64,000 nucleotides of DNA, taken from the NCBI RefSeq assembly GCF_041381155.1, contig NC_091144.1, forward strand, positions 31,118,980 through 31,182,979. Reading direction: 5' to 3'. This DNA comes from Argopecten irradians. Lineage: Eukaryota > Mollusca > Bivalvia > Pectinida > Pectinidae. Both the position numbers and the translations under genes were made by a program. The notes below the pieces were generated by a model. It made no database searches. It was not told the origin of the DNA and worked only from the letters and a program-made list of their open reading frames with translations. This document shows positions 1-13,344 of this stretch, one piece after another (position 1 is the stretch's first letter; each line of letters starts with the position of its first letter).

Positions 1-290
1 TTCAAAATATCAACTTTGATAATGAATAGGTAAAAGCATTAGAATTTCAGGATTTTTTAGTGCAAAATGCGCCTGATTTCAATAAAGCTACCCTGGTCGG
101 AGTTTGAGCAGAAGGACCCAAACTTTTTTTTCTATTTAGTGTTATATGAGAACATAGACTTTAATTATAGAACACAATAGCTAACTAATATTCCTTTGTT
201 TTAATAATACAGTACAAAACTTTAACAAAGTTTAACACTGTGGTCTATGTAAAATTATTTAGTTGGTTGCTCTCTAGTATGTACTTTTTC
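1..290 (-). repeat. Partial copy of a TIR-bearing interspersed element (unoccupied site)
   Basis: Bases 1-126 are the reverse complement of about 22984-23107. Bases about 150-190 are the reverse complement of 21672-21715 and 22160-22205. Bases 256-280 carry the motif TTTAGTTGGTTG, followed by CTCTCTA. An inverted partner of that motif occurs at 19932-19955, and a same-sense one ends the 23.2-kb copy. This suggests a DNA transposon with ends near TATAGGGAACAACCAACTAA. The copy is cut by the window edge. It lacks the tandem-repeat insertion seen at 22.2-23.0 kb. No coding potential was seen. Confidence 0.6.
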
Positions 291-1936
291 GACGAATTAT
301 CAAACTACAGAAAATGTAGGAATTTTGCTGCTAGTTAAAATTTTGGAGTGGAGTTTTTTTAAAATAACTGTCATCTAGTACTCCGTATGACGAATAAATA
401 GAGCCGTTACTCCTCTCAGAATCATGATATTATCAGCAGGGAGAAATATATATACCTCAACATATTGCTAAGGTACTGTAAATTTTCTGGTTGTTAATGA
501 GTTAGGATAAATGTTGGCACATTTGTGAATTTCTAACGATATTAAGCGATGCATGTATTCTTTCCGTTAACTTAACCAAAAATATAGGGAAATGTAGTCC
601 TTTGTGAACAACAATAAACTATGTGCAAATAGCACTTGCGACTTATTGTCTTATTAATACCGCTTTCCTACATTTAAAAATATTAAATGACTAATACTAT
701 GGTCGTTTATATTATGTAGTATTCGTGTTCGGATTTTCCCATTTTTGTTTCACAACTTAACTTCCATAGTATTCTACCTCTTATAGACGTAAATCAACAC
801 GGAGCTGTCAATAGTTAAAAGCCTTTCCGAGTGAGTTTAACTTTAGGACTGGCCGAGGGAATAAACTACTGGTACTATTTCGGCATTGCTTTATATACCT
901 CAATGAGCCATTACAAGAGGAATGGCCCAAAGGTGCCAACTAATACACTCGCTCTATTTCTGATGCAGAGGTTATTGTAAAGTGTCATAATCTGTGTGAG
1001 ATGAAAATCTATTCAACGTTGGGAATACCTCTCTGTTTTAAAAATGGAAATACCGGTCGATAAGTCCATTCTTGTGTCAAATTTCACTCATACACATTTG
1101 AAACAAGCTAAACAGTCGCACTGAAATTGACATCGTCCGTATGTGTCTTTTAGAGTGCCAAAAATTGTGTAGTTGTATTCTCAAAAATATCATCTGTTTT
1201 ATCGATTGATAAATCTTTATACCTGTTGGATTGAAGTTTACGAGACATTCGAAGGTTATTGAATATATGTAACTTAATAAGAAGGAGTCTAGACAATGTA
1301 ATATTATACTCCGATCATAAAATAAACTATTGCAGAAGGCAAAAGTGATAATATACAACAGATTGCATGAAAAAAATCCAGGTCGTCTGTCTTTTTTACA
1401 TTCAAGTTTAATATACGATTTTTGTTCCTATCTTTTGGAAGCCATACGCAAAGCAAGCTAGCATCGCATAGTATATTAAGTGCATGCAGGACGCCATAGT
1501 GTAGGTCCCTCAAGAATTTTAAGTCGCACAACCTCCGGAACAGCTGGTCTCATACTTCTTACTATGTTAATATTGAGCCTCCATATTAAACTTTGACTCC
1601 TTTGTTACCCATATTTTATCGACACTTATATAAAACGTTTTTTTACACAAAAACAAACATTTAATACCTATACATGTTATACATCTGATGGTTGCCAAGG
1701 TTAGGGTCTTCAAAAATATAAAACTTTTAGTAGATTTCCCAGTAGATCTCTTGAGTAATAGAACTCTATCTTTCTCCTATAAAAACATAAAAAGCTTGGA
1801 TAATGGAGGCCTTTAAATGACCCTTTCTATTAATAAGGCTTTGTTTTAGACATGGTTTAATTTGGATTGATATAGCGAAGGGTTAAATGAGACGTTCGGA
1901 AAAACAAGAAATAGGAAGAAGTTAAGAAAACAGATA
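291..1936. other. Gene-free AT-rich stretch
   Basis: Both strands were read. Only short ORFs without recognisable motifs or splice context are present. The stretch around 1040-1065 (a GGAAATACCGGTCGAT-like string) resembles one near 6772-6790, so some old repeat sequence is likely. Nothing else is supported. Confidence 0.5.
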
Positions 1937-1978
1937 TTCCCTAAATCTAGGCGCCTTTTACACGCACTATGCGATCCT
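1937..1978 (+). repeat. Terminal fragment of the interspersed repeat family A
   Basis: The string CTAAATCTAGGCGCCTTTTAC matches, with few changes, the end of the best family A copy near 4434-4452 (CTAAATTTAGTCGCCTTTTA). It is an isolated relic of that repeat. Confidence 0.4.
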
Positions 1979-2399
1979 CATTTTGTATGTATAGTGTTTA
2001 AATCCATCATTCGGGACTTTTGAATAAATAATACGTTTTTGTCAAAAGAAGAGCTTTATATATCCTCCAATATCTCTACATGAACGCGCTTTTCGTTATA
2101 ACACGAAGTGCATATTTAAATCATGCCTTTCCCGATTCTGTTGTAACGTAGCGTATTCAAGGGAAACGTTGTTTGGATGTGTAACTTATGTCATTTCGAT
2201 TTGCATTTCGTAAGGATAAACAGGATATTTTAAAAAATGTTTCTTAGTACGTCATGTTAATTAAGAGAAATAATATCAGTTTAGCAAGCCCTGATCTTAA
2301 TATTACAAACAACGGATTTTAAATTACGTAATTTGATGATGGTCGTGTTCGAATAGGAAATGTTGTAAAATAATAAAAAAAAAATCAATTAATAATTGA

Positions 2400-2515
2400 T
2401 TTCATTGTTTTAACGTCCAATTAAAAGTCAGGGTGATTTAAGGACGTGCAAAGATTAGATGGTAGAGGAATGACAGCTTGGGTACCCGGAGAAAATCCAA
2501 CGGCCTTTGGGTAAA
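2400..2515 (+). repeat. SINE-like repeat fragment
   Basis: It starts TTTTAACGTCCAATTAAAAG, then carries AAGGACGTG and GGGTACCCGGAGAAAATCC. A second diverged copy with the same ordered blocks lies at about 11502-11590 (CCTATTAATAGCCCGGGTCG, AAGGACGTGG, TACCCGGAGAGAA). It is interspersed and non-coding; assignment to SINEs is inference. Confidence 0.45.
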
Positions 2516-2934
2516 GTCACAATATCTGTATTTGTCTAATTTTTATGGTTTAGAAGAATAAATTAATCCTGTTGTAAATCATGCAGAGACAGGACTAAAT
2601 CGAAGTCATGATGAGCGATAATGATTCGAAAACTTTTGATAAAAATAATCAAATAAATATCAACATCGCTAGGTGGGTCCCATTCAGTCAAACAAGCCGA
2701 AGTTAGCCGACATTGTAACGTCATTGTCGAGAACGTCATTTGAGTACTGAGATCGGATCATGACATTTCCGACTTCCGTTCGACAATAATAGTAACCTCT
2801 ATGGCGACCATTATCGACTTTCAACAACTGCTGTAACAAAGTTATTAAGAAATCATTATAAATAGTCTTGGTTATAACTTAATTTTAACTACATCTACAA
2901 ATACTTACAATTTCAGTGTCAAATCTAACTTGAT

Positions 2935-3395
2935 TTTTGTTGATAGTTACGTATAGTGTGACTCTTCTTCCTAACTGACTTTCTGTCTCCTAATGCCTCC
3001 CTTGGTACCGCCTCACTTTTGACCTTGAATTGAGCGTTCGCCCCTGTGAGAAAGGCCCTGGATTCCATTCCCTGGCCAAGACACACCAAATTCTTTAATA
3101 GTGGTAGTTTCTACTTCTGCTTTGCACTAAGCAAACAGGGAATGGGACGATTGGTTCGCCCGTTGTCAGTATAATGTGAACGGATGGGATGTATTGCTTG
3201 GTGTCTTCGGCGGCATGTCTCAGTAATATAGCACTATAGAAAGGGCAACTCTACAAAAAGACACAACACGAACAAACAGCTGTCTCCCATAACACACACC
3301 TCGCACTTCACACGCGCTACACACTGCATACATAGAAGTCCATCCTTACATGACCCTGGCTGTTAATAAGACGTTGAATTAACCAAACAAAGTTA
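2935..3395 (+). repeat. Interspersed repeat family A, copy 1
   Basis: It shares long ordered blocks with the inverted copy at 3968-4490: the region naming 'CCGCCTCACTTTTG', 'GTCTTCGGCGGCATG', 'TATAGCACTATAGAAAGGGC' and the end 'CTTACATGACCCTGGCTG' followed by 'TTAATAAGACGTT'. No ORF of note. This is a moderately diverged, near full-length copy. Confidence 0.65.
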
Positions 3396-3639
3396 GTTAT
3401 GCATTCAATGTTACATTTTTCACAACATTTGCAACGTCAGCATTGTATGATGTCACTGGTAGGGGACAACGAAATGCGTAACATTATACCAATGTCATTC
3501 ATCATGTATCTAACATGTCCTTCGTTTTATATTATAATGTTGAAGTATGTGCAAACTATTCTATCATTATATTTGTGAACGTTACATGTCTGATGTATCC
3601 ACCACATATCTTAAAAGACGACTAAAGTTGGAATCTAAT

Positions 3640-3965
3640 CGTCTCCCTTCTTCCTTAATAACATTCTCCCCAACGTCTACCTGGACACGGCCTCATGTAT
3701 CATGTCTCGCCTACAGTTGAGCGCTTTCCCCGGTGGGGAAGGCTCTGGGAAATGTGTCTGGTAGAGAAGCACCATTGTCTGTAAAAGTGGCAGTTTCTGC
3801 TCTTGTCTTGCTCTTAGCCTCTCCCATAAAGGAATGAAACGACTGGCCATGCTTTTTCTGTTGTCAGCGGTGTATTTGGTGACTTGCTTCAGTGAGAAAG
3901 CACTAAGGTAAGGCAAGAGTTTCTATTGCAAGATGTCACAGCACGACTATACCGCAGCCTCCTAA
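3640..3965 (+). repeat. Interspersed repeat family A, diverged copy 2
   Basis: Weakly matching blocks in the same order as copy 1 are present: a clipped 'TTGAGCGCTTTCCCCGGTGG' region, 'AAAAGTGGCAGTTTCTGCTC', and 'TGCTTCAGTGAGAAAGCACTA'. It abuts an inverted copy that begins around 3968, making a head-to-head pair. Confidence 0.5.
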
Positions 3966-3967
3966 AA

Positions 3968-4490
3968 CGCCTGTTTGTTTGTTTGATTGATTCATTAACG
4001 TCCTATTAACAGTTGTGGTCATGTAAGGACGGCCTCCCATGTATGCGGTGTGTTGCATGTATGTTGTGTGAGGTGTGTGTTTTTGGAGACTGTGGTATAT
4101 CCATGTTGTGTCTTCTTGTATATTGGAACTATTGCCCTTTTTTTAGTGCTATAACACTGAAGCATGCCGCCGAAGACATCAAGCAACACACCCCACCCGG
4201 TCACATTATACTATCAACGGGTGAACCAGTCGTCCCACTCCCTGTATGCTGAACGCTAAGCAGGAGCGCAGAAACTACCACTTTTATAGACTTTGGTGTG
4301 TCTCGGCCAGGGGACAGAACCCAGAGCCTTCCACACAGGGGCGAACCCTCAACTCAAGGCCAAAAGTGAGGCGGTGCAAAGGGAGGCATTAGGAAAGATA
4401 AAGTCAGTTAGGAAGAAGTGAAAAGATAAGATCCTAAATTTAGTCGCCTTTTACGATCATGCAATAGGGGCAGCAGGTACAATTCTAAAA
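3968..4490 (-). repeat. Interspersed repeat family A, best-preserved copy
   Basis: It reads, on the plus strand, from 'ATTAACGTCCTATTAACAG' and 'CATGTAAGGACGGCCTCCCA' to 'CTAAATTTAGTCGCCTTTTA' and 'GGGGCAGCAGG'. Matching pieces recur at 2.9-3.4, 5.4-5.6, 6.0-6.17, 6.3-6.4, 7.5-7.65, 13.74-13.91 and 16.37-16.65 kb. The 79- and 61-residue ORFs inside it are translations of the repeat. Whether it is a SINE or a non-autonomous DNA element is not clear from the sequence. Confidence 0.65.
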
Positions 4491-5394
4491 CACAAAGCAC
4501 ACACATTCATACATGCAACATGTTTCATGCAGGAAGTCGCCAGCAAATGACCTTAGGTGTAAATAGGATGCTACGCCCAACAAACCAGCCTATCAATTAT
4601 ATGTTTGATAATAAATGTTTGACATATATCTCCAAATTACGCGTTGTACAACATGTTCAGTTATATTTCAGATAAATATTCATTTGGAGATATCTTTGAA
4701 TAATTATCCCAAAGGGCTGGTGAATCTTCTAATAAAAGTACACATTGAGCATAGCTTCTACGATGCAGCTACCGTACACACAATTAATGTCAAGACAATT
4801 TATATACAATCAGCCTATATAATCGTCATCGTCAGCTTCTATCGCAAAGGCTGGAGCTATGTAATGTCATAAGGTTCCAGATTGAAACGTCAGTCACAAG
4901 GCAGTATCTGATATTAGCGTCGGAGTACAGAACTAGATACAAGCCACGCAAATATTTACTGTCGAATATCTAAAGGATTTATAGACTATTACAAACAACG
5001 TGTTGTCACTGACGCCGTCCCCTTGGTAAGGGGAACAAGTTCATACAACATTACTCTGATACGTAGGCAGTTGCCCAAGTAAAAAAACCGTTTCAGTATC
5101 AGTTTATAAGTAATGATTATTTGACAAATAATATGTAACATGCATTGTTACATTGATGCTAAAACTATTAGCATAGTTATAACCTTAAAAAAAGTTTTGC
5201 GCTAATAAAGATTTTTTTTACAGACGAAATAAAATAAAATTTTCTAGAATGCCATTTTATAAAACAACAAAAACATTTGCTTTAATATAAGTATTTGGTA
5301 TCGGAGTTACGCTATAATAAAGTACCTATGTTTCAATGCCAATAGTTTTCAGCAGAGGATTCAACGGTAACATTGATAAAGTTTCAATAATTTA
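4491..5394. other. Gene-free AT-rich stretch
   Basis: Short ORFs only, none with recognisable motifs. An 85-residue plus-strand ORF at 4615-4872 has no signal peptide, domain or splice context that can be supported. Confidence 0.5.
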
Positions 5395-5610
5395 CGGTGC
5401 GGTGTGTTGCTTGTAGTCTTCAGCGGTATGTTTCAGTGATAAAGCACTATGAAAAGGGCAAGAGTTCCAATATACAAGAAGAGACAACGCGAATATACCG
5501 CAGTCTCCCAAACCACGCACTTCGCACTTAACACACACCAGACCTGTATACACGGGAGGCCGTCCTTACATGATTTTGTCTGTTACTAGGACGTTAATAT
5601 GATAAATTAA
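5395..5610 (+). repeat. Interspersed repeat family A, partial copy
   Basis: It contains 'GTCTTCAGCGGTATGTTTCA', 'AAAGCACTATGAAAAGGGC', and 'GGAGGCCGTCCTTACATGA' in family A order, with the GACGTTAAT-type end. Confidence 0.6.
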
Positions 5611-6000
5611 ACCAAATTAATAAATAGTCAATGATAACCACAAAAGTACATATGACGTATTTTATGGTATTTTATTTATTATAGACATATGGAGAACATT
5701 TCCTCTTATTATTAATGTGTAAAATGACTAACGTGGGGCAAATGTAATTACAAGTACATACTTTTATTCATAATATTTATGTAATGAATACGTTTAATGG
5801 ATTACATTAAAAAAAACTAACATGATATGAACAAAGCTATGACTTTCACATATATCCCGTCAGTAATGATACGAAGCTGAAGTATTGGTGACAATTTAAT
5901 GAGATCAAATGACTAAAACCAAAAATGCCAAAAGCTCAATTTAAGAATTCTAACTTAATTAGATCTATCCATAAATCAATAACTGCAAATACTGGTTTGA

Positions 6001-6165
6001 TTAAATGTATTTGAACGTCCTATTAACAGCCAGTGTCAAGTAAGGACGGCCTCCCGTGTATGCGGTGTGTAGCGTGAATGAAGTGCGCAGTGGGTGTTGT
6101 CGGAGACGTGGTATATTTATGTTGTGTCTTCTTTTATAGTGGAACTGTTGCCCTTTTAACTGCAA
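6001..6165 (-). repeat. Interspersed repeat family A, partial inverted copy
   Basis: It carries 'AACGTCCTATTAACAGCCAG', 'AAGGACGGCCTCCCGTGTAT' and 'GGAACTGTTGCCCTTTT', matching the first part of the copy at 3968-4490. A short plus-strand end fragment follows at about 6300-6400. Confidence 0.6.
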
Positions 6166-6589
6166 ATAAAATACATAAACTATATTCAATGTATATGTAT
6201 GTGGAGGAAGTATATATTGAATAAACATTGTTTCTTAAACATGAAATACTTGCTGAATCAATAACAAAGTATTTTAAATGAATATAATATTACAACTTAT
6301 TGCACTCTCCAACACATACAGACATGTACACACCGCAAAATATTACACATATCCTTAATGACGCTAGCTTCTAATGGGACGTTAAACATAATACATCAAA
6401 CCAATACGTACATGTATACATCCTTTAATATTTATAATTAGTAATGACCGAGGACTTAGCCCGGGGTCATTATTTTAAATGATATAACACCATACAGAAT
6501 AAATCAAACGTCCTTAAATTTTATTTTAGATATTAATAGCTGTATTTCTTGTCATTTTTACCATCACAAACGTTCATAAAACATACCAA

Positions 6590-6790
6590 GTGGGAATAGT
6601 AAACATCGAAAGTTTAAAACTTAGAGAGGCAGAGAAAAACATTTAGAACACTTTCAATACTTACTGTATGCCAAAAATACAGCAAGTCACAAACCATGTA
6701 ACCTTAATAAGAACGATAGACATAAGACGTCACCCTGAAGAAATCATCGTTTTGGTAATGCCGATTCTAAAAATGGAAACACCGAGTCGA
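6590..6790. repeat. Dispersed repeat shared with 21.49-21.64 kb
   Basis: A run containing GAAAGTTTAAAACTTAGA, an ACAAACCATGTAACCTTAA block and adjoining sequence aligns, with gaps, to 21486-21640 (GAAAGTTTAAAACCTAGAC, GACCACATAACTTTAAGG). It is non-coding; the class is unknown. Confidence 0.4.
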
Positions 6791-9700
6791 TGTACTATAT
6801 ATTAAACCGTTCGTGACCATGTATTAGCCAATAAAAATAGAGAGAAATCATAGCATATGTAATATTATATAATATTTTACATTATTTGTCTTTTTAGATG
6901 CTCCCGAATCTTCCCTACATGTTATATACGCATTAGTTGTAATAGAATCCGTGCACATCTCATGTTAAGAAGATCAACAACTGTTATACAAGTAGTATAT
7001 TGATTAATCGATCAATCAGAGACACATGCTGTATCCCAAGAAATATATACGTTAACATAATAAACAGATAGCCCGTTACATAAAAACATTGATATGCATG
7101 TTTTATTATCAGAATAAATACATTTTCACTTATATAGCATTGCAACATGTAGTTAAATTGTGATATTTCATATCTATTTTATCTAACATCGTAACATCTT
7201 TTTTCTTATTATGATATCAACGTCTTTATTTATTTTACATACAATACGATAACAGTAATACGATATGATGCAAACATAGTTACGGATTGAATTTGTGTTT
7301 AAAAGTGTAAAATCTTACATTTTGGATGTATAAATTTCTAACAACAAATAGAAACTAAACGATTATTACATCGGAGTGTATTAACCATCAAATCCATAAG
7401 ACAAAACGTATTGCTTTTTATCTTGCTTAAAACATTATTATCAACGATGAGGAGGAAATGATGTTGCCATCAAGAATGGGTTATTCAGTGAGGTAGCACT
7501 ATAATGATAACAGAGTATCATTATCGCATGTATATATGTTACAGTAGATAGAATATATGTACAATCTAACCACAAACAAACGCATGGAAAATAGGGGGCA
7601 TTCTTACATAACTTTAGTTGGTACAAGACGCTAACTAATATACCACTTAAACAAACCAAACATAGAGACATTTAAATACACAGCACATCGCATACAGAGG
7701 GGACTATCCTTACAATAAACTGAAACATCCATAGGAGCTTAAGCTCAAACAGTAAGTAACAAATAAGAACAAATATTGTGACTTTGGTAGTGCTTTGAAA
7801 CAATAATCAAAGACAATAACAATGAAAAAGAAAAGACACATAAATGATCTTAAAACCTGTTCATATGATAATATATGTAGAGGTAAATAATCAGTTACAT
7901 TAAAGTCTGAAAGATGATTTACTATCATAAATGTACGAATAACCGTAAATTGTTTTTCGATAGCGCTATATTCGCCTATTTAATCACAAAACAACACGGA
8001 CGATGTGAGGAAGTAATAGGATATTAAGTAGACGCAAGGGAGATAAATAGCGGATTTAATTTTCATGAAACAAACGCAAAAATAGATATAATACGGTGAA
8101 GAAATTATTTTCACTGTCGTACTCTTCAAAGTAGACGATTTTCAGGAACACTAGCTTATGTCATAAAATGTAGGTGTATGTCCATTTAAAAGGATGATAA
8201 CTTATTTGTGATTTATTATGAGCAACTTCGCCTGAAATAACGAACTCCCGTTGCTTCGTGTAAGCCGTCATATTTGAAACGTTTAGAATTTCTTCTTTAT
8301 TAACCACGCCAATTTTACTGTAGTTAATACCGTGATGTTTTCCATATGAACCAATCGTTAGCTGTTTAAAGTAGTGCACTCTCGCCTCATTGAATCGCTC
8401 GTATGACGTAAAACAAACACGAAACAATCATATCTCTATAATTTATTGAACACAATCGATTTATCTCGAAATGTAATCACTATATAAAATGATGTTATGA
8501 TTTCCGTAATGGGAAACCTGTCAAGTAAGTGTAATGTGGTGACAAGGGAATACTACAATACCAGCACGCTCAATAGAGCACCGAACGGGGAGTAGATTGT
8601 GGCAAAGAGAGGGATACAAAGAGAGAGCTCAGTGATTAGAATATTTAAATCATCACATAAACCATGTTTCACTGAAATACCGCCAGTTATCGGGATTGTA
8701 TTGTAATGGGTTTACTTTCATGTATGGTTCTAATTCGGAACAAGGACGTTGATTTTTAAATTGACAACATAATGCAGAGTAACGTTAATGCATTGCAAAT
8801 TGCTTTGACCTCTAATATTTCATAAAGTGTTAAATAACACTAGTGAGGTAATTATTGCACAAAATATCAACATATGATGCAACAACACAGCATTATGCCA
8901 ACTATCAAATGATCGAAATTCCGATAGATTCATATCCAATACTTGAAACCAATTTTCATGGTGAGTCAGTTATAATGCTTTCTTATACACACATGTAAAA
9001 CAAAGAACAGTATGGACAAAACCAGAGAAAGCCACATTCAATGCTGGCAAGATTTGCTTAAAAATGCAGTTAAAGATTGGCAATCTTGATTTTGTCAGTA
9101 ACCCGACCTGTATGCTTGTTACATAATCACAGAAATGAATTGTTTGCCGAGCTATTCGGTTGAAACCAACGTATTTAAACTAGAGAATTAAAACAATTAA
9201 TCGTACAACATATAAAGCCAACAAACATATTTTTGCTACTCGTAATGTTTTGGTGCCCCAAGAACACTATGTATATTTTGTTTCAATGGTTTACATTTTA
9301 GGTTGCTTGCTTTATTATTTTTTTCCCAAGATTTTTTGGAAGATGATAGTTCGGCACTCAATGTCCTTAGCTGTCGATTGGACGTACAACTAAAAATAAA
9401 CGGCACTATTATGCTGATGGAGTGCGAGCAAAATAATAAATTCTGAGATAATAGATAGATGTGTTACATATCATATGCCACAAAACATGAGTAAAAAAAT
9501 CAATACAGGATAGCCCTTAATAGCACCAGGTGCTCCGGAAGGGAAGGAGCATTATCTGTGTAATAAACGAAACCCATAGCACAGAACACATAATATAATT
9601 TATAGAAGTCAACTATGATCACTATGTGAAATATAAATCTGAAGACGATAACGAAATAAAAATGTACAAAAACCCCTTAAAATTTGCACGTCTGCAAAAG

Positions 9701-11500
9701 TAGCTTTTCTCGGCGATGTTACGATGTCGATTACTTATGTGCATAGACTAAATATCTTTCTTCGTACCTAGATCTTGGAAAACCATAACTGAGATTTCGA
9801 ACTTCAGATCTAGTATCTTACTAGAGGCAGACTATAGTATAACAAGGAAGTAAACTTTATCAATGACCTTCAAAATTAATCAAGGCTGGCCGAAGTTTTT
9901 TTCACAATTTTAAATTGAACAAGTATAATGAGTAACATTATCTCGTGTTAGCTATTTTGGGGCTAATATAGCAAAACAAAACTAGGGAAATTTGACGTAA
10001 GAGAGATTCTAAATAATAATAAAGCCGCCTTCATTTTGGTACAAGACTGGATGTTAAGTGAAATAAATGATATTTGAACGACGATTAAACTTACATGCAC
10101 GATTAAAATGTGTATATCGTTAGTAAAGAAAAGCGAACATAGTTTAACAGAGAAAATTGTGTCGCAAACCAAACTTATATCGTGTCAATTTAAAGGTTTC
10201 TCTATGCATTAGTTTTGCGTGTAACGGTGTTAATTCAACGATGTCCATACAGACCAAACGGGGGCTTCCACACATTTATATAATAGAGCTTATTTGGGAC
10301 TGAAGAACTCCTTTATGTAATGTTCATTTCCTTACTATTTTTTAAATGACGCTTACTGTACTTTCATTTGTTAAGAAAAAAATAATGTTGACATTCATCT
10401 TCGTTTAAAAACATAAGCATACTTAGTCAGAATGTTTCTATTGCATAAATATTTTATAACCATGAGTAATAGAAGTTTGCGTAGGCATCAAGCGCAATTG
10501 ATGCTTTTCACAAAAAAAGAGAGAGAAAAACAAAAGTAAATAATATTAGTCCTTACCTTTTTGTTCACAAAGCCAAAACACTGCCACACTTTGCTACAGT
10601 TATATATGATCCTCATTTTAGCTTTTAAATTAACCCAAAAACATGGAGAAGTTTGCAGGCAGAATTGCGAAGCGAATTTGGTTTCCTAGAAAGGCGACTG
10701 TGTCTGTCCTGTAATTCTCCCCAAAGAGTACCAACCAAGCGCGGGACAGACACTGATCAAAGCCGAATCACGTGACCGATAAAAGGGATGAAACGGGATT
10801 TTGTGTTAGCACACAGAATTGCCGGTTGTAATTGGGTTTTTATACTGGAGTTTCCTATCCTCATCAATATTTATACCATCATAACGGCAATACACATAAA
10901 AATGCAAAGCTTGGTCAAAACCACTCGAGGAGCAGACGACAAATAGCCTGCACGCTTTATACAAAAGGGTCGATTCTAACTTGCTACTTTGAACGAAAAG
11001 TGTTCCTAGGCTATATCAGCGATGGATTGTGAATCGGAATCTATCGTAAAGTGTGAAGATGTTTCATTTGATTTCGTCTAATATATTAATTGATCATTCT
11101 CCAACCACTTCTTTCATAATTGCTGATTTGTGCCTTTCTTTTGGAAAATAATCTCAGTAACTCAGCCGATAAAGGCTATATGGTACATATATCCTGAAGT
11201 AGACAGTAGATTATTAATTATGACACCATTATTGCTGTTTGTTGAATGAAGTAGAAAACTGACTTAACCGTTGTACTATATGCTGTAATGTATTGTACAT
11301 TTTGCTAATACATTATATTTTAAATAAAAAGCTCCCAATATTCAATATATCAATGGCCAGTTGACGTAATAAACCTAAATCTGACCTATTATGATAACAG
11401 CTTTGACATGTTTGCATTTGAAATGAGATGGGTTTTTGGAAGGACATGATGTAGAACATTAGATCACTGTGGGAAAAAAACTATTTTTGTTTGGATATTT
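6791..11500. other. Gene-free stretch with scattered repeat relics
   Basis: Only short ORFs without recognisable domains occur. A family A end fragment is visible at about 7575-7650 (CATTCTTACATAACTTTAG followed by AAGACGCTAA). The 88-residue minus-strand ORF at 8161-8427 has no recognisable motif. A locally GC-richer patch at about 10650-10800 has no exon that can be supported. Confidence 0.45.
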
Positions 11501-11501
11501 T

Positions 11502-11590
11502 AATAACCTATTAATAGCCCGGGTCGCATAAGGACGTGGCAGGTTAAGATGGTGTAAGAAAACGAAATACCCGGAGAGAAAGCTATCTTC
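11502..11590 (+). repeat. SINE-like repeat fragment
   Basis: Same ordered blocks as 2400-2515: a 'CCTATTAATAG' start, 'AAGGACGTGGCAGGTTAAGA', and 'TACCCGGAGAGAA'. Confidence 0.45.
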
Positions 11591-12718
11591 GCAATTAATA
11601 AAATGTTAAGCCTTATATACATGTACCAATGCATCAAATATTCAAAAGCTGTGTTTTGGTATCGGTATATCAGGAGCACATTTGAAGGATATGTTGTTTA
11701 GGAGGAGGCTTATTTTAGGAATCGGTAAATATATTCCCTTTGTTAAATATCATGTTACACTAGTGGGGAGAAAATAACATTGATATTTGAGTAAATTAAA
11801 ATATTTATATTTAGATAGAAAGAATTATTCAATTTTACTGAATTAAAAGGGTAAATGTTTTGCACATTATTACACTATATTCTGGTTATTTTGTAATTGT
11901 TGGAATTTATCAAAATTATATTCTGATAAATCCTTTACAATCCATTTACATTCAAACAGATCATTTTGGCTCAACCACCCGAGAAAAAGGTTCAAATAGC
12001 GTTCACACAAATGTATACCTATTCGAAATGTTATGTAGACACCGTGATCATGAAATTAATATGTTACAATTGATGTAAAAGTAATTAATTCTGAAAGTTA
12101 ATAATCTGAATGTCCCTATCTTTAGATATATGCACTATCATAATTATTTAGGACGAATTCAGTATTAAAAAGAACTAATATGAGATGTTTGATACTGCGG
12201 ATTGAAGATTTAGCTAAAACATAAAATAAAAACAGTAGTTAACAAAATAAATATTATGAAGTTATTTGATGTAGTAGACCAAATATGACTATCGCTGGTG
12301 AGTACAATTATTATGATTTTTTATTAACTTTGTTGTAATGCAGCACAGGGTATGTGTGCCTATATAATGACAAACACAAACATGTACACAAATTGTCAAA
12401 AAGACAAACGATTGTAAAAGCTCTTAAACTTGATATGTAGAGGTCTTTACATAAATACATATTTTTTTCTAATTGTAGAAGCTTGAACTATCATTTATAT
12501 TCTGATAATAATATTATAATTTTAATATTTATCAGTATATTTTACAAAACGGTATCCGTCCGTATCAAAATACTGACAGCTGTAAACATCAACTATAATT
12601 TTTTATCATTTATTATATCATATTTTGAAAGAATAGTGGAAACACACAGAGAGATCGTCATCATTTGTGAAAATTTGTCCTTCATTTAGATAGTATTGGA
12701 TATTCAGATCTTGACATA
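11591..12718. other. Gene-free AT-rich stretch
   Basis: Very AT-rich. The 68-72-residue plus-strand ORFs here show no recognisable composition, motif or splice context. Confidence 0.5.
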
Positions 12719-12942
12719 TTATGACATAAAGCGTACGGTTCGATGCATCCGGAGTCCAATCACTTTCATATCAAAATGATATGAGATAGCGGTGGACAGA
12801 CAGCTATAACTATTACCATGGAGAGACCGCGCACTCCGGGGACCCGTGAATTTCGCTGTCATTTTATTAGGATGTTGTGAATTAATGATTGCAGCGATTT
12901 CCCTGCACCACTGAAACTTGCGCGGGGATCTGCAATCGTTAC

Positions 12943-13170
12943 CGTCTGCGTGTATCCTTGTCAACTCCCAAACCAGGAAAGACAATACGGTGTGGATGTG
13001 GGGTCGCAGTTTGTTGATAACTACTATTATTATCCAATTCAATAAAGATCCGACATGTTATGGGTTCGTTCGGAACGGTTACAGTCTGTTTTCGTGGCAT
13101 CATTGCAATCAAATCGGTTTCCAAATAGAGTCGTCTGCTACCTCACCGCGTGCTCCCCCTTATACTATCC
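12943..13170 (-). other. Candidate promoter plus first coding exon (weak)
   Basis: This is part of a locally GC-richer island (about 12720-13200) in AT-rich surroundings. On the minus strand a TATAAGG box (about 13159-13165) lies roughly 60 bases upstream of tandem ATG codons at 13103 and 13100. The open frame then runs through MMPRKQTVTVPNEPITCRIF and onward to DKDTRR, where a donor-like ACG|GTAACG occurs (exon end about 12943). Overlapping frames are open on the plus strand too (12918-13178), so coding status is unproven. I do not recognise the peptide, and no downstream exon was found. It could instead be an old repeat or a non-coding regulatory island. Confidence 0.15.
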
Positions 13171-13344
13171 AGCCATAGCCAGCCGCAGGAGCTAAAATGT
13201 CGTATTCCTCTCGCATAAAACAGATAAATGTCGCCTAACCGATCTTCAGAGAATAATCAAATAAGACATGTTTATTAACAATACAGCAGCTGATGACTGA
13301 TTTAGCTTTCTGATGTATTCACGATCTAGGGTATGAGAGGCGAT

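Noticed and set aside
8161-8427. 88-residue minus-strand ORF
   Set aside because: No recognisable domain, no paired splice signals tied to it, and ordinary AT-rich context; length is within chance expectation.
12918-13178. 86-residue plus-strand ORF overlapping two minus-strand ORFs
   Set aside because: GC-richer DNA lowers stop codon frequency on both strands; no motif supports this frame over the others.
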